64,000 nt of DNA from Verrucomicrobium sp. BvORR106 (lineage in GTDB: Bacteria; Verrucomicrobiota; Verrucomicrobiia; Verrucomicrobiales; Verrucomicrobiaceae): assembly GCF_000739655.1 (NCBI RefSeq), contig NZ_BATR01000104.1, positions 124,001 to 188,000 on the forward strand, read 5' to 3'. The notes beneath the pieces were generated by a model. The model saw only the letters and a list, made by a program, of their open reading frames with translations, did no database searches and was not told where the DNA came from. Made by a program: the position numbers and the translations under genes. Positions 32,340-40,524 of the stretch are shown in pieces. Position 1 is the stretch's first letter. Every line of letters begins with the position of its first letter.

Positions 32340-34551
32340 AGTTGGGTTGTTGGTAGTATTTGCTGGTGCTTCGGCACAGGTCTTTGCCACGGGGATGTGG
32401 ATGCCCCGTTCCTGGATCGGTGAGCGTGGGGAACCTCTGGTGGCGGCACCGGAGTTCTTCTGGGAACTGGAGGTCAAACGTCTGGCCGCAGAACAAGAAG
32501 CGGCTGAGGAACTGGTCCCGGCGCCCTATCCAGAAGACTCCACGGATCAGGAGGCCTTTGAGGGCTATCGACAGGCTTTCACTGCCAAGGTGGACGTCGA
32601 GGAGTTCGAAGCTGCTCTCAAGTCGGGCGGCGTGAAGGCTGCGGATCCGGCCAAGGCCCTCCAAGCTCACCGGCATGCCAGGCAAAAGCTGAGCGGCCTT
32701 GCCAAAGGCGAGGCCGAAGTGCCCGCGGCAGAAGAAGCGCCGGGCGAATTTGCCGACTATCATGCAGGAGCGCTCGCCATGGATAGCGACAAAGCCAAGG
32801 CCAAGGCAGCATGGGAAGCTTTGCTGCAGCGTCCGGCGGAAGATCGCAAATACCGCTCCACCTGGGCGGCCTCCATGCTGGGCAAGCTGGCGCTGGGCGA
32901 GAAGAAATATGACGAGGCGGTGAAGCGGTTTCAGGAAACACGCAAACTGGTCAAAGATGGATACGCTGATGCCTTGGGGCTGGCGGCGGAGAGTTATGGG
33001 TGGGAAGCCCTGGCGGAGATGGAGTCTGGCCATACCGCGCAGTCGGCCCGGCTCTACCTGACCCAGTTGTCCCTTGGTGATGTCTCCGCGGTGGTCTCGC
33101 TGAAGTATCTGGTGCCGGATCGCGATTCGTCCCCGTATTCAGACAATGATCCGGTGAAGGTGTCACCCGTGGTTGGAACGGCCTATGCTGTGGAGACAAC
33201 GGAGGCCGCACTGGCCAAAGCTGCTGCGGATCCCGTGCTGCGTCGTCTGGTGACTACCCACGTTCTTGCGGTTGGCGTCGGCTCCACCTGGGACAACGAT
33301 AGCGGAGTATCCAAGCCAGATCCCTCCCGGCAGACCCGGTGGCTGGCGGCCGTCGCCAAGACCGGTGTGAAGTCCACGCCGGATGCCGAGTATCTGGGTT
33401 GGGTGGCCTACAGCATGGGCAAGTATGAAGATGCCGGTCGCTGGTTGAAGCTCTCGGAAGGGACCAGTCCGGCCGCTCGTTGGCTGAAGGCGAAGCTTGC
33501 CCGGCGTGCCGGGGACCTGAAACTGGCGGCGACGTTGATGGCCGAGGTGGTGCGCGACCTGCCTGAGAAGGAGGAATTGGAGAACTCGTTAGGAGAAGAC
33601 TCGTATCCCATGCCGCTCAGCCGGAGCGCAAGTTGCGATCTGGGAATGATCCAGCTCACGCGAGGCGACTATCTGGCCGCGCTCGATTCCTTCCTGGCGG
33701 TGAACATGTGGGATGATGCCGCCTATGTGGCCGAGAGGGTGTTGACCACCCAAGAACTGCTCGCTTACGTGGCTGAGCACTTCCCTGAGGTGCCCAAGCC
33801 AAAGGATCCGGACAACTACACGGAGGAGGAGGCGAAGCAGCATGACGAAGCCACCCGGATCCGTTCGCTGCTGGGGCGACGCCTGATGCGGGAGGATCGC
33901 TATGCCGAGGCTCGGCCCTATCTTCCAGAGAATCAATGGCCCAATCATGACCGCTACGTGGCGGCATTGAAGGCGGCGGCGAATGAGAAGGCGTCCAAGC
34001 AGGAGCGGGCTCGCGCCTTGTTCACGGCGGCGTGGGTGGCCCGTTATCACGGTATGGAGTTGATGGGGACAGAGGGCGGTCCAGATTCCAGCTCCACGGC
34101 TGGGGACTTTATCTCACCCAACACGGCCATGGAGCGCCTGACTGGGCAGAAGCAGAAGATCGGTTACTCTGACGATGAAGAAGAGCCGGATTTCAAGCCC
34201 GGACCTGCGGGTCTGGTCGTGCCGGTCAGCCCGGATGAAAAGAAGCGTCTGACGAACACGAAGCTCAATCCGGAAAAGCGTTATCACTATCGCCACGTGG
34301 CCGCAGGCTTGGCCTGGAAGGCGGCTGGGTTGTTGCCCGACCAGTCGGAAATCACCGCTGATGTGCTGAACACGGCAGGTGGGTGGCTCAAAGGTCGCTA
34401 CCCCAAGGAGGCGGATCGTTTCATCCAGGCCATCGAACGGCGGTGTTACAAGACCGAAATCGGCAAGGAAGCCGGCAAAAAGCACTGGTTCGTGGAAATG
34501 GACGGCCCCTGGAGCAAGGAGGAGGAAGCGGTGGATCCGGTGCCGCAGTAG
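32314..34551 (+). CDS. Large secreted helical-repeat protein
   Basis: A 745-residue exported protein. ATG 32314 gives a clean signal peptide (ARVGLLVVFAGASAQVFA); the open frame further upstream lies inside the DUF3142 gene. The body is Ala/Glu/Lys-rich and helical with TPR- or Sel1-like elements, for example YRSTWAASMLGKLALGEKKYDEAVKRF, WVAYSMGKYEDAGRWLKL and LTRGDYLAALDSFLAVNMWDDAAYVA. No catalytic motif is seen. The 26-bp overlap with DUF3142 suggests coupled translation and a shared role, perhaps as a scaffold for the lipoprotein in the periplasm. Large TPR-like exported proteins next to DUF3142 genes are plausible partners; the family is unnamed to me. Confidence 0.7.
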   Translation: MLKLSLSARVGLLVVFAGASAQVFATGMWMPRSWIGERGEPLVAAPEFFWELEVKRLAAEQEAAEELVPAPYPEDSTDQEAFEGYRQAFTAKVDVEEFEAALKSGGVKAADPAKALQAHRHARQKLSGLAKGEAEVPAAEEAPGEFADYHAGALAMDSDKAKAKAAWEALLQRPAEDRKYRSTWAASMLGKLALGEKKYDEAVKRFQETRKLVKDGYADALGLAAESYGWEALAEMESGHTAQSARLYLTQLSLGDVSAVVSLKYLVPDRDSSPYSDNDPVKVSPVVGTAYAVETTEAALAKAAADPVLRRLVTTHVLAVGVGSTWDNDSGVSKPDPSRQTRWLAAVAKTGVKSTPDAEYLGWVAYSMGKYEDAGRWLKLSEGTSPAARWLKAKLARRAGDLKLAATLMAEVVRDLPEKEELENSLGEDSYPMPLSRSASCDLGMIQLTRGDYLAALDSFLAVNMWDDAAYVAERVLTTQELLAYVAEHFPEVPKPKDPDNYTEEEAKQHDEATRIRSLLGRRLMREDRYAEARPYLPENQWPNHDRYVAALKAAANEKASKQERARALFTAAWVARYHGMELMGTEGGPDSSSTAGDFISPNTAMERLTGQKQKIGYSDDEEEPDFKPGPAGLVVPVSPDEKKRLTNTKLNPEKRYHYRHVAAGLAWKAAGLLPDQSEITADVLNTAGGWLKGRYPKEADRFIQAIERRCYKTEIGKEAGKKHWFVEMDGPWSKEEEAVDPVPQ

Positions 34552-34590
34552 CCGGTGCGTCGGTGCGTCGGTGTTGCGCGTGTTATCTCA

Positions 34591-34689
34591 TGAACCCGGA
34601 GGGTTCGCCAAACGTAGCCATGGGTCGGCCGAGCGGAGCGAGGACTACCCATGGTGGACCGGGTTGGGAATTCTACCGCGCAGCGGTAG
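34591..34689 (+). repeat. Hairpin repeat, copy 1
   Basis: Three hairpins in a row: A, GAACCC/GGGTTC (34592-34606); B, CCATGGGT (34618-34625)/ACCCATGG (34647-34654) around CGGCCGAGCGGAGCGAGGAC; C, CTACCGC/GCGGTAG (34673-34689). An inverted second copy lies 70 bp downstream. The arms of B differ between copies but stay complementary. Confidence 0.75.
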
Positions 34690-34759
34690 GCCTGGAGGGA
34701 CCAAATGACGGATGAGATGTATCGCGGGATGTCGTCTGGGGTCCGGCAACTCGATGGGC

Positions 34760-34858
34760 CTACCGCTCCGTGGTAGAGCGGCGGGCGGGAACGTTCCAGT
34801 GGTAGCCCTCGCTATGCTCGGTCGACCACTGGCTATTCATGGTGAACCCTCCGGGTTC
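34760..34858 (-). repeat. Hairpin repeat, copy 2 (inverted)
   Basis: The same A-B-C order read on the minus strand: C, CTACC/GGTAG (34760-34776); B, CCAGTGGT (34796-34803)/ACCACTGG (34825-34832); A, GAACCC/GGGTTC (34844-34858). In B both arms changed relative to copy 1 with base pairing kept; the loop (AGCCCTCGCTATGCTCGGTCG) is similar to copy 1. Confidence 0.75.
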
Positions 34859-34916
34859 GGGGGGCGAATGTGGAGGGCCGCAGCATCGGGGTTTCGGATG
34901 TGTACAGGGTGTGGTA

Positions 34917-35108
34917 TCAGAGACCTGTGTCGGCTTTCGAGCTGAGGACGAATCGGAATGTCTTTTGGTCGGGTGCTAGCGCCACCCATGATCGTCTCGC
35001 CTTGTAGAGAAATGCAGGGAACTCAAGCAGGGCCGAGGATTTGGGAATACTGACTCGACGATGGCTCAGCACATCTTCTTTGTTGAAGTAGTAGCTGACG
35101 ATTTGCGG
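34917..35108 (-). pseudogene. Remnant of an unrecognised gene (3' fragment)
   Basis: A 63-codon open stretch on the minus strand with protein-like sequence (IVSYYFNKEDVLSHRRVSIP, then FPAFLYKARRSWVALAP and TFRFVLSSK) ending in TGA at 34917-34919. It begins directly after an in-frame stop, has no convincing start (GTG at 35072 is the first), and lies 26 bp beyond the stop of the gene at 35135. I read it as the C-terminal remnant of a decayed gene. The surrounding stretch 34552-35134 is otherwise noncoding and holds the hairpin repeats. Confidence 0.4.
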
Positions 35109-35134
35109 TCATGGAGGAGGGGAAGGCCTAATCA

Positions 35135-35764
35135 TCACTGCTTTGATGCATCGCCCCGATGCCTCTCCTGCGGAGGCAGGTCGGTCGGAATTCCCGCAGC
35201 AGTGAGGATGGCATTGAAGTGTTTGTTCTGCTTCTCGTGCTGCACTTGATCGTATTGGTCGGAGGAGAGATAAATGGTTCCCATCAGCACGGAGTCTTTG
35301 TAGATTTGAGCTGAGGCGCATTCGTAACAGATGAGCAGGTCGTGTACGGTGCTATCCACCTTCGCTGGTATTCCGTGCCGGGGACTGAAGCAGGAGACGA
35401 CTCCTCCTGACCAAAGTTTGCCAGATTTGTCCAGATCGGTGACAATGGCTCGGAGGTCGGGGGTAACGGAGGTTGTCGTCTTGCCAAGAACGGGATGGTC
35501 GTAAAATAGCTCAGGGCCTGCAGTCGCGTTGTCGCTGGGCGCAGGGGACTCTTCAGGATACACCTGCCCGGGAGATAGCGAGAAGAGCGTCCACTCAGTT
35601 GCTTTGAAGAAGGGGAGCAACTGGTCGGACTGGTATGTGGGATCTTGAAAGATGTGGGGCTGCCAGCGGACAAGGTACCATCCACCCGCGGCGATCAGTC
35701 CCAGAAGCGAGACCAGCACGATGAAGACTCTGAGGAGCCAACGACGAATCAAGGGGACATTCAT
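35135..35764 (-). CDS. Unrecognised membrane-anchored protein
   Basis: A 209-residue protein with one N-terminal membrane helix (VFIVLVSLLGLIAAGGWYLV) and a periplasmic domain containing two paired Cys (DLLICYECASAQIY), a pattern I associate with uncharacterised exported proteins whose CxxC-like pair may form a disulfide. No family name can be given. GC content and codon use look lower in GC than the housekeeping genes, as in the neighbouring small genes, which would fit an accessory region. It is divergent from the CMD gene at 35897. Confidence 0.6.
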   Translation of the reverse strand: MNVPLIRRWLLRVFIVLVSLLGLIAAGGWYLVRWQPHIFQDPTYQSDQLLPFFKATEWTLFSLSPGQVYPEESPAPSDNATAGPELFYDHPVLGKTTTSVTPDLRAIVTDLDKSGKLWSGGVVSCFSPRHGIPAKVDSTVHDLLICYECASAQIYKDSVLMGTIYLSSDQYDQVQHEKQNKHFNAILTAAGIPTDLPPQERHRGDASKQ

Positions 35765-35896
35765 GGAGAAAAAAAGGATTGTACTGGAATCACCCGTGCT
35801 GGGGAAGTGGGAGTTGAGGTGCGGACAGCGCGAAGTTCCTAAAAAAACAGAGGGTGCCGGTCACACTCTGCCCGTCGGTCTCGTCATAAGGGCGTT

Positions 35897-36436
35897 ATGA
35901 ACGACACTCTAAATACCACTGACCGCATCAACACGTCCCGAGCCTCCATCCGAGCCTTCGGGCAGCACTATGATTATGACGTCAGCTACCTGGACGAGCT
36001 GATGGATGTCTCTCCTGAAGCCTTCCTGGCCTTTGAAGGAGCCATGGGCATGAGCCAGTATCACAACGTGGCCCCGCTGGATCTCCTGACCGTCGCCAAG
36101 CTCACGGCCGCCCGTTCGGAAGACTGTGGGCCGTGCACCCTGCTCGGCGTGAAAATGGCCCGTGAAGCGGGCGTGCCGGAGGAGGTCATCCAAGGAGCCT
36201 TGCGCGGTGGCAAGGGGCTGAGCGCCGACCAATTGGAAGTGCACCAGTATGCCCAGGCGGTGGCGACCAATGAATCGCTCGATCCTGAACTTTTGACCCG
36301 CCTCGAACAGCGCTTGGGCAAGGAAGTGATCGCAGAGCTGGCACTCGCCATTGTGGCCGCTAAAATTTACCCCACTCTCAAGCGTGGTCTTGGGCATGCC
36401 TCCAGTTGCTCCCTGATCCCCGAACTGGCTGCCTGA
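35897..36436 (+). CDS. Carboxymuconolactone decarboxylase (CMD/AhpD-like) protein
   Basis: A 179-residue protein with an AhpD-like redox motif: the segment LTVAKLTAARSEDCGPCTLL carries CxxC, followed by GALRGGKGLSADQLEVHQYA. AhpD-like proteins reduce partners or peroxides through this Cys pair. The gene lies 33 bp upstream of an ECF41-type sigma factor. CMD genes are the best-known targets of ECF41 factors, so it is likely both cotranscribed with and controlled by that sigma factor. Confidence 0.85.
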   Translation: MNDTLNTTDRINTSRASIRAFGQHYDYDVSYLDELMDVSPEAFLAFEGAMGMSQYHNVAPLDLLTVAKLTAARSEDCGPCTLLGVKMAREAGVPEEVIQGALRGGKGLSADQLEVHQYAQAVATNESLDPELLTRLEQRLGKEVIAELALAIVAAKIYPTLKRGLGHASSCSLIPELAA

Positions 36437-36469
36437 CGTACCCCACTCTCAATCCCCTTCCTCGCTGTC

Positions 36470-37366
36470 ATGAAAAGTCTGGACCCGCATGTGGACGCCT
36501 TTGAATCGCATCGTAGCCTCCTCACGGGAGTGGCGTACCGTATGCTGGGCTCCGTGAGTGACGCGGAAGACATGGTGCAGGAGGCATGGCTGCGCTGGCG
36601 GGGTGTGGATGTCGCCACGGTCAACGCTCCACGCAGCTGGCTGCTGACGGTGGTGAGTCGGCTGTGTCTGGACCGGCTCAAGTCGGCCCAGGTGCAACGG
36701 GAGCAATACTTTGGCACGTGGTTGCCGGAGCCCTTGGTGGGCAGTGTCGAGCCTCAGCAGGCAGCTCAGGTGGATGAAAGCGTCTCGATCGCCTTGCTGC
36801 TGGTCTTGGAGAAGCTCTCACCGGTGGAGCGGGCGGGGTTCCTGCTGCATGAGGTGTTTGGTCACACCTTTGATGAGATTGGCGAGATTCTGGGGAAGCC
36901 CGCTGTGAACTGTCGCAAGCTGGTCTCTCGTGCCCGGGAAAGGGTGCGTGCGGACAAACCCCGCTTCACCGCCACACGCGGAGAGCACGAAGAACTGCTG
37001 AAGCGGTTTCTGAATGCCTGCAGGGTAGGGGAAATAGAGCCTCTGATGAATTTGTTGGGTGAAGATGCTGCGCTCCATTCCGATGGCGGTGGCAAGGCCC
37101 AGGCGGTGGCCACCGTCCTGCATGGGCGCGACAAGATTGCGCGTTTCTTTGCCGGCATCATGCGCGGCAGCGAAGCGGGGGAGTCAGGCTATGGGGTGCG
37201 GGAAACAACCTTCAACGGTGCTCCGGGGGTGTTGCTGTTCTCGGGAGGAAAGCTTGTCACTGCCATGACGGTCGAAGTCCGTGATGGAAAGATCGCTGCC
37301 ATCTTTGCCCACCGCAACCCTGACAAGCTCAAGTGGTTTTCCGAGAGCGATGGGGCAGGTGGGTAG
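36470..37366 (+). CDS. ECF41-family RNA polymerase sigma factor (SigJ-like)
   Basis: A 298-residue sigma factor. Region 2 (HRSLLTGVAYRMLGSVSDAEDMVQEAWLRW) and region 4 (LSPVERAGFLLHEVFGHTFDEIGEIL, CRKLVSRARERV) are followed by a SnoaL-like C-terminal extension that replaces an anti-sigma factor. ECF41 marks are visible: WLPEPL in the linker, DGGGK (SDGGGKAQAV) and NPDKL (RNPDKLKWF). In ECF41 proteins this extension both enables and restrains activity. The upstream CMD gene matches the usual genomic context. The signal is unknown. Confidence 0.9.
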   Translation: MKSLDPHVDAFESHRSLLTGVAYRMLGSVSDAEDMVQEAWLRWRGVDVATVNAPRSWLLTVVSRLCLDRLKSAQVQREQYFGTWLPEPLVGSVEPQQAAQVDESVSIALLLVLEKLSPVERAGFLLHEVFGHTFDEIGEILGKPAVNCRKLVSRARERVRADKPRFTATRGEHEELLKRFLNACRVGEIEPLMNLLGEDAALHSDGGGKAQAVATVLHGRDKIARFFAGIMRGSEAGESGYGVRETTFNGAPGVLLFSGGKLVTAMTVEVRDGKIAAIFAHRNPDKLKWFSESDGAGG

Positions 37367-37401
37367 CTTGCGGTAAGCCGAATTCACGGTATATTGACCA
37401 A

Positions 37402-37875
37402 GTGGTCCCGCTATCGAGCAGTTCGAGGTACTGGCTTCTGTATGTTGGCCAAATGAGTTGGGCCCTCTTCATGGCCATCGGTGGCGGGGCTGTCATTGTA
37501 GGAGCCGTTCTTGAAAGGCTTGGGAGAGGAGAACCGTGGTTGCTTGTTCTCATCATAGGCTGACTCTTTCTTGCGGCTTTTGAGGGCATTGCTTTCTGTT
37601 CGATCCGGTTTGTGCGCAAGTTTGCGAGTCGGGTTGCACTCGACCCTGAAACCGTGCGGATTAGGATTCGCCGCCGAGGGCTTTCGAGTGATGCGCCAAT
37701 TGCCGACCTCGTAAAAGTGGGCTACATCAGATACGGTGCCATGGGATATGTGGAAATGACTTTCCGATCGGGGAAAGTGTACCGAGTCGTTCCCGATTTG
37801 TTTGACGATCTGGATATAAAACGCCGGGGCATCAAAACTTGGTGGGAAGGGAAACTTGCCAGCGCAAGGCTCTGA
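37402..37875 (+). pseudogene. Small membrane protein gene with in-frame TGA
   Basis: Two open stretches in the same frame are separated only by TGA at 37561-37563: VPLSSSSRYWLLYVGQMSWALFM..., ending LLVLIIG, and then LFLAAFEGIAFCSIRFVRKF with a soluble C-terminal part (RIRIRRRGLSSD, YIRYGAMGYVEMTF). Together they give two membrane helices and a domain of about 85 residues, a sensible small membrane protein of about 157 residues starting at GTG 37402. TGG (Trp) to TGA is one base change. There is no sign of a selenocysteine element. It is either a nonsense mutation or a sequence error. I do not recognise the family. Confidence 0.55.
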
Positions 37876-37940
37876 GGTCCTTGAAGCTGAGACCGAGTGA
37901 ACTGACGAGAATGCCCTGATCCCAGTTTTTGGATGGCGAG

Positions 37941-39065
37941 TCAGATCGAATGCGGAACTCTTCTCTGTCGCCAGCGATCCAGTCTATTTTCGACCAAGGA
38001 GGCTAGTGCGGCTGCGAGAGTGATCGATACGACCGTGCAGATGGCGGTGAAAAGCAAGTGCCCCTGAGTTGTGGTGACGAGGGCTTTCTTCAGCCCTAGT
38101 TGATCCCCAATCCTGATGACACTAACATGGACGAGATACACTGGGTAGGAGAGGTTGCCCAGCCAGCGATCCCATCCCAGTTTGCTGGATCGGGAGAAAA
38201 GGGCGGGCAGGGCCAGGATAGTCAGAAAGTAGAGCATCAACTCAGAACCCGTGTAGCTGATGGAGCTGGCAGGAGTGAAAGCCAGCATCAATACCACCAA
38301 GGGCACGACGAGGGCGAGCTGGACCGATGGTGGCAAGAACTCCATGCGAGGGCGGAGGACGTGATAAGCCACCATTCCACCGAGGAAGTACCCCATCTGC
38401 ATCAGAGACAGGAAGTCTGAAGAGACGCTCGCGACATTTCCCGGGAGCCAGTAGTAGCTGGTGAAGCCCATCCCCATCGTGATCAACCACAGTCCGACAA
38501 GCCAGTGTGAACGAAGGCGGTTAAGGAACGGGGCCATCGCGTAGAACAGCAACTCACAGGAGATGGTCCACATGTGCCCCATCGGGTAAGGCTTCCATCC
38601 CCGGAACTCTCCAGGGCCGGCAGGACCGTGATAGAATTCCAGCGCGGCCTCCTTGGTGATGTTGAACAGGAACATGACGTCCACCCCAATGGCGGAAACC
38701 TGACTCACAACATAGGCGCTGACGAGGTCCCATTTCCCATGATCCACGAGAAACTGAAAAGCGGGCATCCACGGGGAGTCCGCGGGAGCCATCCCCATCG
38801 AGTAGAAAGTCAAACTCGCGATGACCTCCAGGGTCAGTACAATCCAGAAAGGTGGAAAGATCCTCAGAGCGCGGTTCGAGTAAAATAGCCACTTGCGCCG
38901 ATCTCCTTCGTTGTACTTTTCCGAGAGGATCATGGCCATGTAGAAGCCAGAGATGACGAAGAAGATCCGGACGGCGTGCTTGCCACCGATAAAGGGGAGC
39001 AGGCCACTCGCACTGGTGTGTGCGACAATGACCACACAAGCCAGGAAAAGACGAAGGGCGCCCAT
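37941..39065 (-). CDS. Membrane acyltransferase (acyltransferase 3 family)
   Basis: About 374 residues with around ten membrane helices. The start MGALRLFLACVVIVAHTSAS holds the His of the family's RxxxxxxVxxxH-like motif, followed by FFVISGFYMAMIL, NRALRIFPPFWIVL and MGHMWTISCELLFYAMAPFL (conserved E) and GNLSYPVYLVH. Such enzymes O-acetylate or acylate LPS, exopolysaccharide or peptidoglycan. A longer form with a TTG start at 39143 adds 26 residues with no clear role, so I chose ATG 39065. It stands alone between a broken gene and the pilT terminator. Confidence 0.85.
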   Translation of the reverse strand: MGALRLFLACVVIVAHTSASGLLPFIGGKHAVRIFFVISGFYMAMILSEKYNEGDRRKWLFYSNRALRIFPPFWIVLTLEVIASLTFYSMGMAPADSPWMPAFQFLVDHGKWDLVSAYVVSQVSAIGVDVMFLFNITKEAALEFYHGPAGPGEFRGWKPYPMGHMWTISCELLFYAMAPFLNRLRSHWLVGLWLITMGMGFTSYYWLPGNVASVSSDFLSLMQMGYFLGGMVAYHVLRPRMEFLPPSVQLALVVPLVVLMLAFTPASSISYTGSELMLYFLTILALPALFSRSSKLGWDRWLGNLSYPVYLVHVSVIRIGDQLGLKKALVTTTQGHLLFTAICTVVSITLAAALASLVENRLDRWRQRRVPHSI

Positions 39066-39273
39066 GACGAATGCGAAATCAGGGCTGATGCAAGCTCCCG
39101 CCCGACCCCCGCTTTTATTGGCCAGTAAATGGTTGCTGGTCAAGTCGATGCAGCGGATTGCATGACATTGGCTTATCGATTCAGCAGAATGGGGCTAATT
39201 ATGGAGAAACTAGAGTGAGCAGGTGTCGATATAATGGGGAGGGGTTGATGCCGGAGTTCCGAAAGGTGAAGAC

Positions 39274-39308
39274 AAAAAAACACCCCAGACCTTGCTGGTC
39301 AGGGGTGT
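39274..39308 (-). terminator. Rho-independent terminator of the pilT operon
   Basis: On the minus strand arms ACACCCC and GGGGTGT plus inner TGACC/GGTC pairs around a short loop are followed by seven T, a strong terminator 41 bp after the pilT stop. The remainder of 39066-39349 shows no gene. Confidence 0.88.
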
Positions 39309-39349
39309 CGGTAAGTCGGGCAGCGGAAACTGGGCGTATCGCCCCGGAA

Positions 39350-40453
39350 TTACTTGTTTGCTTCGGCACCCGAAGCCACAGCCACCGCGGCTTCGTCGGG
39401 CGGTAGGAAGGCCTTGAAGCGGTTCTTGTCGATGGCCTTCATGTAGGCCTCCATTGGGCTGATGTAGCCGTCGCGGAGTTTCTCCCAGATGGCCTCGTCC
39501 ATGAATTGCATGCCCTGTGCTTTGCCGCCGATGATGACGTCGTAAAGCTTCTGGGTGGCACCTTCACGAATGATGGCGCCCACGGCTGGCGTGGAGACCA
39601 TGATTTCGTTCACGGCAGCACGGCCTTTGCCGTCGGCTTTCTTCACCAGGAGCTGGGCCACCACCCCGCGGAGGGATGCGGCAAGCATGGTGCGCACCTG
39701 GCTCTGCTGATCGGCAGGGAACACGTCCACAATACGGTCGCAGGTCTTGCGGGCGTTGTTCGTGTGCAGGGTGCCGAAGACGAGCAGACCGGTCTCAGCG
39801 GCCGTCAGGGCCAGGGAGATGGTTTCATAGTCTCGCATTTCCCCCACCAGCACGATGTCGGCGTCTTCACGGAGAGCGGCCCGGAGACCGTCTGAGAAGG
39901 TCGGCGTCTGGATGGGCACCTCACGCTGGGTGATGATGCTCTTCTTGTTCCGGTGCACAAATTCGATCGGCTCCTCAACCGTGATGATGTGACGGTTGAA
40001 GTTGGAATTGATGTAGTCGATGAGCGCGGCCAGCGTGGTGGACTTGCCGGAACCCGTGGGGCCGGTGACGAGCACCAGACCGCTGCGCATGTGACCGAAC
40101 TCCTTGACCACTGGAGGAATGCCGAGCTGTTCGAGCGAGGCGATCTTCGTGGGAATGATACGGAAGACCGCGCCGTAGCCGCTGATCTGACGAAGGTAGT
40201 TGCAACGGAAGCGGGAATCCGCGTCCATTTCATAAGCGAAGTCGAGGTCGCCACGTTCGCGGTAGCGTTCCCAAGCGCGAGGCTCGCAGATCTCGCGCAT
40301 CATGGTTTCCATGTATGCTTCGGTGAGAATCTCGTCAGCGATCGGCTTGATGCTGCCGTGCACACGCACCTTGGCGGGCTGGCCCTGGGTGAGGTGAAGA
40401 TCCGAACCGCCCAGTTCGATGAGGCGGCGGAAGTAGTCGTCAATGATGGGCAT
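39350..40453 (-). CDS. pilT: PilT-type twitching ATPase
   Basis: A 367-residue hexameric ATPase that depolymerises type IV pili. DDYFRRLIELGGSDLHLTQG (N-terminal PAS-like part), Walker A GPTGSGKSTTLAAL, Asp box TVEEPIEFVH, Walker B LREDADIVLVGEMRD and His box ETGLLVFGTLHTN are all intact. The AIRNLIRE-type motif required for retraction in known PilT is altered (AVGAIIREG). No pilin or pilus assembly genes lie in the window. It is the last gene of a five-gene minus-strand run and is followed by a strong terminator; a second PilT-like gene lies 71 bp upstream. Confidence 0.9.
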   Translation of the reverse strand: MPIIDDYFRRLIELGGSDLHLTQGQPAKVRVHGSIKPIADEILTEAYMETMMREICEPRAWERYRERGDLDFAYEMDADSRFRCNYLRQISGYGAVFRIIPTKIASLEQLGIPPVVKEFGHMRSGLVLVTGPTGSGKSTTLAALIDYINSNFNRHIITVEEPIEFVHRNKKSIITQREVPIQTPTFSDGLRAALREDADIVLVGEMRDYETISLALTAAETGLLVFGTLHTNNARKTCDRIVDVFPADQQSQVRTMLAASLRGVVAQLLVKKADGKGRAAVNEIMVSTPAVGAIIREGATQKLYDVIIGGKAQGMQFMDEAIWEKLRDGYISPMEAYMKAIDKNRFKAFLPPDEAAVAVASGAEANK

Positions 40454-40524
40454 GGTAGAAAAAGGAAAAAGAGTCGTTAGGAGGGTGGTGGGAGCAGTCG
40501 GTGGTGCGCCCCGGTCACGTTCAC

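Noticed and set aside
34552-34860. CRISPR array in the repeat-rich gap
   Set aside because: Copies are inverted, only two, and structured as hairpins; there are no regular spacers or cas genes.
37561-37563. TGA as a selenocysteine codon
   Set aside because: No SECIS-like hairpin evident just downstream, and the site lies in a hydrophobic helix next to normal stop contexts; nonsense mutation or error is simpler.
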